A stretch of 38,999 bases of DNA from an uncultured Lachnospiraceae bacterium (lineage in GTDB: Bacteria > Bacillota > Clostridia > Lachnospirales > Lachnospiraceae): the NCBI GenBank assembly GCA_947630855.1, contig CANRJF010000018.1, forward strand, positions 1-38,999, written 5' to 3'. How positions within the stretch are numbered: position 1 is the stretch's first letter; each line of letters opens with the position of its first letter. The notes under the pieces were generated by a model. That model saw only the letters and a list, made by a program, of their open reading frames with translations. It was not told the origin of the DNA and did no database searches. Shown one piece after another: positions 26,398 through 33,074 of the stretch. A program made the translations under genes and the position numbers.

Positions 26398-27225
26398 ATG
26401 CAGCATAAGAGGATTATGGCACAAGGCGGAACCGTACATTATTGGATTAGCAGAAAAGAAAATATTGCTGACTGTATTGTTTTCACACATGGCTTAACGG
26501 CAGACCACACAATGTTTGAAAAACAGATATCCTATTTTTCCCATAATTACACAATAATTCTTTGGGATGTTCCCATGCACGGTCTGTCAAGACCGTATCA
26601 TGGATTTTCCTATCATGATACGGCTGAAATATTACATAGTATTTTGCAACAGGAAAATATTGAAAAAGTATTTTTAGTGGGAATGTCTATGGGAGGATAC
26701 CCCAGCCAGCATTTTGCAAGTATCTATTCCCATATGGTAAAAGGATTTGTAGCTTTGGACACAACCCCGTTAGGTTTAGGTTATTACTCAAAATCAGATT
26801 TATGGTGGCTCAGGCAGGCAGCTCCAATGGCAAAATGTTTTCCCGTAAATATTTTAAGGATGAGTATAGCCTGGTCGGTGTCGAAGCGCAGATACTCATA
26901 TCAAAAGATGATGGCTATGCTAAAGCCCTTTTCAAAAAGGGAAATCATTGAGCAGATGCGCGTGGCGTATGAGTATTTTACTATGGAAAACAAGGATGTT
27001 GATTTTCAGTTTCCTGTATTAATACTTGTAGGCGAAAAGGACAGCACAGGGAAAGTGAAATCGTATTGCAGGGAATGGGCAAAGCAAACAGGTTATCCTC
27101 TCCATTTCATCAGAGGGGCAAAGCATTTTTCAAATGGGGATAATCCAGAGCAGGTAAACAAAGAGATAGAAGATTTTATTGCCGCGGGCAACGAGGCAAG
27201 TGACTGCTTGCAGCGGGGTATTTGA
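26398..27225 (+). CDS. Alpha/beta hydrolase 1
   Basis: 275 residues. Alpha/beta-hydrolase fold with the oxyanion motif THG (30-32), nucleophile elbow GMSMGG with Ser97, acid Asp215 (VGEKDSTG) and His243 (GAKHFSNGDNP). No signal peptide. The sequence fits esterase/lipase-like or peptidase S33-like hydrolases; the substrate is unknown. It is co-transcribed with the TetR gene and a second hydrolase. Confidence 0.88.
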   Translation: MQHKRIMAQGGTVHYWISRKENIADCIVFTHGLTADHTMFEKQISYFSHNYTIILWDVPMHGLSRPYHGFSYHDTAEILHSILQQENIEKVFLVGMSMGGYPSQHFASIYSHMVKGFVALDTTPLGLGYYSKSDLWWLRQAAPMAKCFPVNILRMSIAWSVSKRRYSYQKMMAMLKPFSKREIIEQMRVAYEYFTMENKDVDFQFPVLILVGEKDSTGKVKSYCREWAKQTGYPLHFIRGAKHFSNGDNPEQVNKEIEDFIAAGNEASDCLQRGI

Positions 27226-27251
27226 CAAATGATTATCCAGAAGGAGAAAAA

Positions 27252-28001
27252 ATGACTATGCTGCATTATGATGAATACGGAAGCAGGGATAATCCGATTA
27301 TCCTGCTGCTGCACGGCGCAGGTGCACTTGATACATTTTGCAATCAATACTGTTTTTCCCGGCAATACCACTTGATTGTGCCCCATCTGTATGGAGCAGG
27401 AAAATCAGCGGAGAAAGTATATGACCCTGATAAGATGAAGCAGGAGCTTTTTGACCTGATTGACAGTCTGCACAGGGAGAAAATCGGCGTAATCGGGCAT
27501 TCCCTTGGCGGTCAGCTTGCGATAATGCTTGTTTGTGAGCAGCCAAACCGGTTTAATTTTGGAGTTTTTTTAAGCGCATGGGTGAATCCAAATCCCAAAA
27601 CCGTTAAAATGTATTGTTCATTTGCAGGAATGGCGGCGAAAATGCTCCACATAAAATGGTTTGTTCGTTTTCAGGGGAAGTATTGGAATTATTCTAAAGA
27701 GCAGGCAGACTATATGGCAGACTATTCAAGGCTTATAACCACCCGGATTTACCAATCGTTTTTTACAAACACATTAGATTTACGGAATGTTCCTGCATAT
27801 TTATCTGTCAAAATACCCATGCTGGCAATATGCGGCAGCGGCGAAGTGAAGGATATGAAAATATCCCTTGACATGCTTGGTAAAAATACCTGCTGCCATA
27901 CAATGATACTTTCTGGGGCAGGACATGATTTCCCTATGAGGAACAGTAAGCAGCTTAACGGGGTAATAAATGATTTCCTGTCAAAAATAGAGATTGTATA
28001 A
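27252..28001 (+). CDS. Alpha/beta hydrolase 2
   Basis: 249 residues. HGAG (21-24) forms the oxyanion region, GHSLGG places the nucleophile at Ser84, and the histidine is in GAGHDFP near the C-terminus. The acidic residue is probably in CGSGEVKD. The start is ATG 27252, with AAGGAG (27241-27246) 5 nt upstream; the frame is open to TTG 27222, inside the previous gene, without a ribosome binding site. Two different hydrolases next to each other suggest successive or parallel ester or peptide cleavage, by inference. Confidence 0.87.
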   Translation: MTMLHYDEYGSRDNPIILLLHGAGALDTFCNQYCFSRQYHLIVPHLYGAGKSAEKVYDPDKMKQELFDLIDSLHREKIGVIGHSLGGQLAIMLVCEQPNRFNFGVFLSAWVNPNPKTVKMYCSFAGMAAKMLHIKWFVRFQGKYWNYSKEQADYMADYSRLITTRIYQSFFTNTLDLRNVPAYLSVKIPMLAICGSGEVKDMKISLDMLGKNTCCHTMILSGAGHDFPMRNSKQLNGVINDFLSKIEIV

Positions 28002-28006
28002 AAATC

Positions 28007-28043
28007 ATTACTAAAAATCGTGAAATGCACGAAATTTAGTAAT
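28007..28043. promoter_or_regulatory. Palindrome 1 upstream of the 28049 promoter, candidate operator
   Basis: ATTACTAAA (28007-28015) pairs with TTTAGTAAT (28035-28043), with an inner CGTG-AAATG-CACG (28019-28031). It begins 5 nt after the stop of hydrolase 2 and shares sequence with palindrome 2. Confidence 0.55.
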
Positions 28044-28048
28044 ATATA

Positions 28049-28077
28049 TTGAGTTAAAGATTATTTTGTGCTAAAAT
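28049..28077 (+). promoter_or_regulatory. Promoter between two related palindromes
   Basis: TTGAGT (28049-28054), a 17-nt spacer, then TAAAAT (28072-28077) with TGC immediately upstream (extended -10). Transcription would begin near 28084. Confidence 0.6.
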
Positions 28078-28080
28078 CAC

Positions 28081-28110
28081 ATTACTAAAATTTGTGCAAT
28101 GCACAAAAAT
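28081..28110. promoter_or_regulatory. Palindrome 2 at the transcription start, candidate operator
   Basis: ATTACTAAAATTTGTGCAAT begins a near-copy of palindrome 1, with core TTTGTG-CAATG-CACAAA (28090-28106). Compared with palindrome 1, one C-G pair has become T-A, so symmetry is kept while sequence changes. The position over +1 suits a repressor. Confidence 0.55.
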
Positions 28111-28123
28111 AAGGAGTGACATT

Positions 28124-28180
28124 GTGGAAATTAAAATTGGTTTTTGCCTGAAAGAAAAGACAAGCATTTTATACCTATGA
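28124..28180 (+). CDS. Possible 18-residue leader peptide
   Basis: GTG 28124 has AAGGAG (28111-28116) 7 nt upstream. The frame encodes 18 residues, beginning with GTG-EIKIGFC, and ends at TGA 28178-28180, exactly where the hairpin at 28181 begins. It could be a regulatory leader peptide or a remnant of a lost gene. Confidence 0.35.
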   Translation: MEIKIGFCLKEKTSILYL

Positions 28181-28238
28181 GCCAAATGATTTGCCAACAG
28201 ATATTCTCTGTTTCAATTAAAATAGCAAATTATTTGGC
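28181..28238 (+). ncRNA. Branched hairpin in the leader of the 161-aa membrane protein gene
   Basis: GCCAAATGATTTGC (28181-28194) pairs with GCAAATTATTTGGC (28225-28238) at 13 of 14 positions plus one G-U. The loop holds a second stem, ACAGA/TCTGT (28197-28201 with 28207-28211). No T-run follows. Confidence 0.5.
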
Positions 28239-28278
28239 AAATATGTATACTCTGGAGTATAAATTATAGGAGGCTATC

Positions 28279-28764
28279 ATGAAAAATTCATGGAATGTAA
28301 CAGACGGCAATGGCGTATCCCATACTATTGAACGGAAATCGGGTTTTACAGGGAACAAAATAATTGTGGATGGCTATACATACAAAGCCAAATCCGGCAA
28401 CTGGCTCATCAATGTTATTGATTACCAGATACAGTTTCCCGGCATTGACTGCAATGTGGTTGTAATCGGCAACAAAGCAGACTTGGCTGTAAATGGCGTT
28501 TACATCGGTTCCCAAAAAAAATATGAACCCATTCGGAACATACCTGCATGGCTCTGGGTATTAGTGGCCGTCAGTGTGCTGGGGGGATGGTTTTTTGGAG
28601 GTATTCTGTGCATGGCGCTGGGATGCGGCGTCAGCGTAATCTTTGTAAAAGAATATCTGGAAAGAAAAAATGGCATGATCTGGGTTGTCTTTGCCATTTT
28701 TGCAGTATTCACCGCCGTTATGTTTTATCTTCAGATTATATACATGATGCCGCTAGTGAGGTGA
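28279..28764 (+). CDS. Membrane protein of unknown function with an N-terminal beta-rich domain
   Basis: 161 residues, family not recognised. Residues of about 1-85 are soluble with alternating hydrophobic residues (HTIERKSGFTGNKIIVDGYT, later LAVNGVYIG). Two or three transmembrane segments follow (about 90-110 and 133-157). The W-x-V-x-D-G start and VDG motifs faintly recall FAIM-like beta domains, but this is only an impression. AGGAGG (28268-28273) lies 5 nt before the ATG. The next gene, also a small membrane protein, begins 4 nt after its stop, so they probably act together. Confidence 0.75.
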   Translation: MKNSWNVTDGNGVSHTIERKSGFTGNKIIVDGYTYKAKSGNWLINVIDYQIQFPGIDCNVVVIGNKADLAVNGVYIGSQKKYEPIRNIPAWLWVLVAVSVLGGWFFGGILCMALGCGVSVIFVKEYLERKNGMIWVVFAIFAVFTAVMFYLQIIYMMPLVR

Positions 28765-28768
28765 GAGT

Positions 28769-29119
28769 ATGGATCCATATGAAAAGGCAAACGAACAGTC
28801 CGGCCAGACTACTCCCATGCCAGGGCAGCCGGAGGAGATAAATATGCCCCATACTCCTCCCCTGGTAAGGAGTGCGATTCCCAAAAGCAATTCCGCCCAG
28901 GCAGCGATTTCTCTGACCCTTGGCATATTTGCCCTGGTTGGCTTTATGATTCCGGGATTGAATCTCATTTTAAGCATTGCCGGTTTTGTCCAATCCATTT
29001 CCGGCCTTGTAAAAAAGCAGCAGCACCAGGGCTTAGAAATCGCAGGACTGACATTGTCAGCCATTGCGTTATTCCTCAGTTTTCTGTACTATCTGTTCCT
29101 TTTGTTCTCAATATTATAA
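28769..29119 (+). CDS. Small two-helix membrane protein, DUF4190-like
   Basis: 116 residues. A proline- and polar-rich N-terminus (about 1-40) precedes two hydrophobic helices. The pattern AQAAISLTLGIFALVGFMIP, then KKQQHQGLEIAGLTLSAIAL, resembles DUF4190-type proteins. The ribosome binding site GAGGTGAG overlaps the stop codon of the previous gene. Function unknown. Confidence 0.7.
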   Translation: MDPYEKANEQSGQTTPMPGQPEEINMPHTPPLVRSAIPKSNSAQAAISLTLGIFALVGFMIPGLNLILSIAGFVQSISGLVKKQQHQGLEIAGLTLSAIALFLSFLYYLFLLFSIL

Positions 29120-29181
29120 AATGCAGTCTGGAGGGGCTGAGAATAGTAACTTCGGAACGGTAATTTAAGGAACGATAACTA

Positions 29182-29210
29182 TTGACATAAACTGGCATAT
29201 ACATTATAGT
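29182..29210 (+). promoter_or_regulatory. Strong promoter upstream of the AI-2E family gene
   Basis: TTGACA (29182-29187), a 17-nt spacer, then TATAGT (29205-29210). The transcript would begin near 29217, giving a leader of about 290 nt before the next full gene. Confidence 0.8.
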
Positions 29211-29227
29211 AAGAAAGTAGTTGTTTA

Positions 29228-29253
29228 AACACTTATTATTTGAAGCGTGAAAA
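29228..29253 (+). repeat. Interspersed hairpin repeat, copy 3 (decayed)
   Basis: 26 nt match the 3' half of copy 1 (16899-16924) at 20 positions, including GCGTGA. The stem is partly lost. Like the other copies it lies just after a promoter, in the plus sense. Confidence 0.45.
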
Positions 29254-29271
29254 GGAGCTGCATATTTTTAT

Positions 29272-29358
29272 ATGAACGATAGTGACGGAAAAAGTGATGA
29301 ACCGCCATCAAATTATATTTTAGCCATATGGAGACATAGCCTGTGTTTGCAAGAATGA
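29272..29358 (+). CDS. Possible 28-residue peptide or gene remnant
   Basis: ATG 29272 to TGA 29356-29358, beginning MNDSDGKSDEPP. AAGGAG (29252-29257) lies 14 nt upstream, a long spacing. It follows promoter 29182 and the decayed repeat. It could equally be the stub of a deleted gene. Confidence 0.25.
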   Translation: MNDSDGKSDEPPSNYILAIWRHSLCLQE

Positions 29359-29507
29359 ACATGGGGTGTGTTTTTTTACATTTATAGGGCAAAACGAAGG
29401 TTTTTAATAAAATGAAAAAAGAAAGAGAATAGGTAAAATTTAATTGGAGAGTGATACCATATCACCGGTATTATTTATCATACGGATATTTTGAAAGGAA
29501 GGCATAG

Positions 29508-30668
29508 ATGAAATTTGATAAACAGACGAGGAGAGGAATTTGCCAGATTATTTTATTTATTGCATTGGCAGCACTGTGTGTAATCAGAATCAACGAAGTC
29601 ATTGATATATTCAAATTTATATTAGGCATTTTCCGGCCCTTTATATGGGGCAGTGCAATTGCTTTTGTGCTGAATATTCCCTTAAACGGAATCGAAAAAC
29701 GCCTGTTAAAGAACTGGAAGGGAAAATATGCAGACAGGTTTAAAAGACCTGTGGGTATTTTACTGTCATTTCTTTTGATTGTATGCATTATTACGTTTGT
29801 AATTATGACCGTTGTTCCTCAGTTGGGAAGGACGATTGTAGATTTGGGCAATAAACTGCCGGCGTTTTGGGCACAGGTGGTAGCGGTTCTGGAAGAACTT
29901 TGTGCTTCCAATCCGGAGATTGTGGAATATTTGGAACAGATGCAGTTTTCGGCCTTTGACTGGAATAAGATTTTAAACGGCACGATGCATTTCCTGAAAA
30001 ACGGAATGGGCAGCATGGTAAGCTCTACGGTATCTGTTGCAGGCACAATTATAAGTAGTGCATTTAATATCCTGGTTGGAGTTATTTTTTCCATATATAT
30101 GCTTTCCCAAAAAGAAAGGCTGGGAAGTCAGGGAAAACGTATTTTAACGGCATATTTTCCTGAAAAGATAAATGCACGGGTACTTAAGGTGCTCGGGCTT
30201 TTAAACAGTAATTTTAGCAGCTTTATTTCGGGGCAATGCTTAGAAGCAGTTATATTGGGAACGATGTTTGTTGTCATCCTGACTATTTTCAGGATTCCCT
30301 ATGCACTTTTGATTGGAGTACTGATTTCATTTACGGCATTGATACCGGTGGTAGGAGCTTTTATCGGCTGTTTTGTGGGAGCGTTTTTGATTTTAGTTGA
30401 CAATCCCATGAAGGTACTTGCTTTTATCATTATTTTTCTGATTCTCCAGCAAATTGAGGGCAATCTAATCTATCCCCATGTGGTGGGAAATTCCGTAGGC
30501 CTGCCTTCCATGTGGGTGTTAGCAGCGGTAACTGTCGGCGGAAGCCTGTTTGGGGTGGCGGGAATGCTTGTGTTCATCCCCCTGGTTTCTACTGCATATA
30601 CACTGTTAAAAGATGATGTGAATGCAAGAAACAGAATGAAAAAAGTCAAAGACCCCGCAGCAAGCTGA
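29508..30668 (+). CDS. AI-2E family transporter (PerM/YdiK type)
   Basis: 386 residues with about eight hydrophobic segments. Family features include the N-terminal pair of helices, a central less hydrophobic part (about 95-175) and the C-terminal block IPYALLIGVLISFTALIPVV, GAFIGC, then QQIEGNLIYPHVVGNSVGLP. Members export small molecules or act as Na+/H+ antiporters; the family name should not be taken as proof of AI-2 export. AAAGGAAGG (29494-29502) precedes the ATG. The stop codon lies inside the inverted-repeat element at 30645-30704. Confidence 0.88.
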   Translation: MKFDKQTRRGICQIILFIALAALCVIRINEVIDIFKFILGIFRPFIWGSAIAFVLNIPLNGIEKRLLKNWKGKYADRFKRPVGILLSFLLIVCIITFVIMTVVPQLGRTIVDLGNKLPAFWAQVVAVLEELCASNPEIVEYLEQMQFSAFDWNKILNGTMHFLKNGMGSMVSSTVSVAGTIISSAFNILVGVIFSIYMLSQKERLGSQGKRILTAYFPEKINARVLKVLGLLNSNFSSFISGQCLEAVILGTMFVVILTIFRIPYALLIGVLISFTALIPVVGAFIGCFVGAFLILVDNPMKVLAFIIIFLILQQIEGNLIYPHVVGNSVGLPSMWVLAAVTVGGSLFGVAGMLVFIPLVSTAYTLLKDDVNARNRMKKVKDPAAS

Positions 30669-30704
30669 CGGGGCATCAAACTTGCAGCATTGCAGGTCTT
30701 TGAC
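30645..30704. repeat. Inverted-repeat element family B, copy 1, over the AI-2E gene stop
   Basis: Outer arms GTCAAAGACC (30645-30654) and GGTCTTTGAC (30695-30704) are perfect complements. Inside, CCCCG (30653-30657) pairs with CGGGG (30669-30673). Bases 30660-30688 are identical, in reverse complement, to 37410-37438. It may serve as a terminator hairpin for the gene. Confidence 0.7.
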
Positions 30705-30749
30705 CCTCGCGGGAAATATAAAGATTTTGTAAATATATGCCCTGCCGCA

Positions 30750-30778
30750 TTGACAATGAAAAAAGAAGAAACTATAAT
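30750..30778 (+). promoter_or_regulatory. Perfect-consensus promoter of the rhomboid-like gene
   Basis: TTGACA (30750-30755), a 17-nt spacer, then TATAAT (30773-30778). Both hexamers are exact. The leader is about 105 nt. Confidence 0.85.
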
Positions 30779-30890
30779 TATGAAAGTGGTCTGTCAGAAA
30801 TTTTATACTCCAGAGCATACACATTTGGTTTGCGGGTATAAAAACAGATATAGTATTTTTAATCTAAATAATAAAGGTGGATGTGGACAG

Positions 30891-31745
30891 ATGAATTTTT
30901 TATATAAATTAGAGAGAAAAATCGGGAAATATGCAATACCCAATTTAATTGTGTATCTTCTGGCAGGGTATGTCATTGGCTATGCATTGGAAGTTCTGGC
31001 GCCAAGTTTGCTGTATTACCTGACGCTGGAGCCTTACTATATTCTGCGGGGGCAGTTTTGGCGTCTTATCACCTGGGTTTTGATTCCGCCCAGTACCAGC
31101 CTTATATTTGCGGTAATTATGATGATATTCTATTTCCAATTAGGAAGGACGTTGGAGAATACCTGGGGAACCTTCCGTTTTAACGTGTACATTTTCGGCG
31201 GAATTATATTTACGGTAATCGGAGCCTTTATTCTGTACGGAATTTATGGCCTTATGGGTATTACAGCAGTAGGCATGGGAGGCTTTTTCAGCACAAACTT
31301 TATTAACATGGGCATATTTTTGGCATTTGCCATGTGTTATCCTGAAATGCAGGTGCTTTTGTATTTTATCATTCCTATTAAAATGAAGTGGATGGCGGCA
31401 GTATATGGTGTGCTTATTGTGTTTCAGCTTTTTGAAAACGGATGGGCAGGCAGGGTTGCCATTCTTTCTTCCCTGTTGAATTTCATTGTATTTTATTTAT
31501 CCACCCGGAACTACCGTCAGATTTCCCCAAAAGAAATCAAGCGGAAAAGGGATTTTAAGGTACAGATGAGAAGACCCACAGGTTATGGCACATCCAAGCA
31601 TAAGTGTGCCATCTGCGGCCTTACGGAGAAGGATAACCCGGATTTGGAATTTCGTTTCTGCTCTAAATGCGCAGGAAATTATGAATACTGCCAGAATCAT
31701 CTGTTTACCCATACCCATGTTGTAGGTAAGAACTGGGAGAATTAA
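30891..31745 (+). CDS. Rhomboid-like membrane protein with C-terminal zinc ribbon, lacking the GxSG motif
   Basis: 284 residues. About six hydrophobic segments in the first 200 residues, with the rhomboid hallmarks RGQFWRLITWVL (53-64) and LGRTLENTWGTFRFNVYIFGG (about 84-104). Where proteases have GxSG the sequence reads AVGMGGFFSTNF (126-137), so the catalytic serine motif is missing and it is probably a pseudoprotease. After a basic linker, the C-terminus has CAIC (239-242) and CSKC (257-260) plus Cys267 and His270, a zinc-ribbon arrangement on the cytosolic side. The start is ATG 30891; the frame stays open back to 30690 but without a ribosome binding site, and that region holds the promoter. 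Confidence 0.8.
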   Translation: MNFLYKLERKIGKYAIPNLIVYLLAGYVIGYALEVLAPSLLYYLTLEPYYILRGQFWRLITWVLIPPSTSLIFAVIMMIFYFQLGRTLENTWGTFRFNVYIFGGIIFTVIGAFILYGIYGLMGITAVGMGGFFSTNFINMGIFLAFAMCYPEMQVLLYFIIPIKMKWMAAVYGVLIVFQLFENGWAGRVAILSSLLNFIVFYLSTRNYRQISPKEIKRKRDFKVQMRRPTGYGTSKHKCAICGLTEKDNPDLEFRFCSKCAGNYEYCQNHLFTHTHVVGKNWEN

Positions 31746-31785
31746 AGTCCGGTTCACAGGGAAAGACATACCGGGAGAGACATAT

Positions 31786-32955
31786 ATGAGAGATACCATT
31801 TTGCTGTTTGAATCCAGAGAACTGTGTTATGAATCCAATGATTATTTTATGGAACAGCTGCAGCATGAATTTGAAAATGAGGGATACAAAACAGAAATCT
31901 GCGATTTGTCAGAGAACATGGAGGAAAAATTAGAAGAGTTGATTTTGCGGCGGCAGGATTTTTTGGCCGCCTTTGATTTTAATTCCATGCTTACCAGGGC
32001 AGAGTTAGATGACGGTACGCCTTACATAGACGGACTTGGCGTGCCTTTTTTTAATTACCTTGTGGACCACCCCCTGTACCATCACGGAGGCTTAAGGCGT
32101 CATTTTAAAGGGTATTCCGTTATCTGCATTGACAACTGCCACGGGGAGTATGTGAGAACATATTACCCCCATATAAAAAATGTGTTTGTGGTTCCCCTTG
32201 GCGCCATGGAAGCTAAGATGTGCCCTTCCTTTAAGGAAAAAAGGTTTGAATTGCTTTTTATGGGGACTTATGTGCCGGCAGAAGATATATATAGGGAAAT
32301 AAAAGAGTATTCTCCTGACCATAAAAAAGAGGTTTTACAGTTGTTAGAATGGATGGAGGAGGACTGTGAACTGACCCAGGAAGCAGCCTTAAGGCGGTAT
32401 CTTAAGGAAATGGGGGAAGAACTTACAAAAGAGGAATTTGCCGGGCGGCTGCATAAGGATTATATTGTGGACAGATATCTGCGGTTTGCAAAAAGAAAGG
32501 ATATTTTATCTGCGGCGGCAGAGTCGGGAGTTCCCATGGCAGTTGTGGGTCATGGATTGGAGGAAATTCCTGCGCTGCATAAGAAAAATGTAACATTTTA
32601 CCAGGGAGTGGGGTTTGCCGTTTCCTCCCAGATGATTGCGGATGCAAAAATCCTGCTGAATATTACCCCGGGTTTTTTGGGGGGAGTCCATGACAGGGTG
32701 TATTCCGCCAGAATTAACCATACTCTTTGTTTTACAGAGGAAAATAACTATACGAAAAGCCATTTTACAAACGGAGAGGATATTGTTCTTTATCACGAAA
32801 AGAAATTAGAGAACCTGCCGGGGCAGATAGAAAGTATGATAAAGGATAAAGACGCCATAGAAAAAATAACCGCAAATGCTTATGAAAAGGCGTCGTCACA
32901 GGAAACATGGCATTGCAGGGCAAAGGAAATATTAAAATATTTAAGGCCGGTATAA
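31786..32955 (+). CDS. CgeB/DUF3880-like glycosyltransferase
   Basis: 389 residues. An N-terminal Rossmann-like half ([20 protein letters not shown]; then FDFNSML and [10 protein letters not shown]) is followed by a C-terminal GT-B-like half with LLFMGTY, AVVGHG and [19 protein letters not shown], which resembles the Glyco_trans_1_2 ending. Such proteins are soluble transferases of unknown acceptor. A weak hairpin with a T-run (AAACA/TGTTT, about 32954-32970) follows and may terminate the transcript before glnS. Confidence 0.7.
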   Translation: MRDTILLFESRELCYESNDYFMEQLQHEFENEGYKTEICDLSENMEEKLEELILRRQDFLAAFDFNSMLTRAELDDGTPYIDGLGVPFFNYLVDHPLYHHGGLRRHFKGYSVICIDNCHGEYVRTYYPHIKNVFVVPLGAMEAKMCPSFKEKRFELLFMGTYVPAEDIYREIKEYSPDHKKEVLQLLEWMEEDCELTQEAALRRYLKEMGEELTKEEFAGRLHKDYIVDRYLRFAKRKDILSAAAESGVPMAVVGHGLEEIPALHKKNVTFYQGVGFAVSSQMIADAKILLNITPGFLGGVHDRVYSARINHTLCFTEENNYTKSHFTNGEDIVLYHEKKLENLPGQIESMIKDKDAIEKITANAYEKASSQETWHCRAKEILKYLRPV

Positions 32956-32972
32956 ACATTTGTGTTTTTTAC

Positions 32973-33002
32973 TTGATTTTTCTATGGTCTTCTATGTATA
33001 AT
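32973..33002 (+). promoter_or_regulatory. Promoter of glnS
   Basis: TTGATT (32973-32978), an 18-nt spacer, then TATAAT (32997-33002). A hairpin, TGGTATC/GATACCA (33013-33019 with 33037-33043), lies in the short leader. The leader (about 65 nt) is too short for a T-box. Confidence 0.65.
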
Positions 33003-33074
33003 AATAGTACTATGGTATCATTAAGGGTGCAAAACAGATACCAGGGATTGACAGTAATCAGGAAGGATAAAAAT

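Larger units (their letters stand above)
29120..29507 (+). other. Intergenic stretch before the AI-2E family gene
   Basis: No clear gene. It contains a consensus-like promoter (29182-29210), a decayed copy of the interspersed hairpin repeat (29228-29253), a weak 28-residue frame (29272-29358), and A/T-rich sequence in which nothing else was recognised. Confidence 0.6.

Noticed and set aside
28234..28263. TTGGCA-N18-TATAAA promoter directly before the 161-aa protein gene
   Set aside because: Transcription would start inside the AGGAGG ribosome binding site, which makes it an unlikely promoter for this gene.
33003..33074. T-box leader before glnS
   Set aside because: Only about 65 nt separate promoter and start, too short for a T-box, and no T-box motif is present; only a 7-bp hairpin was found.
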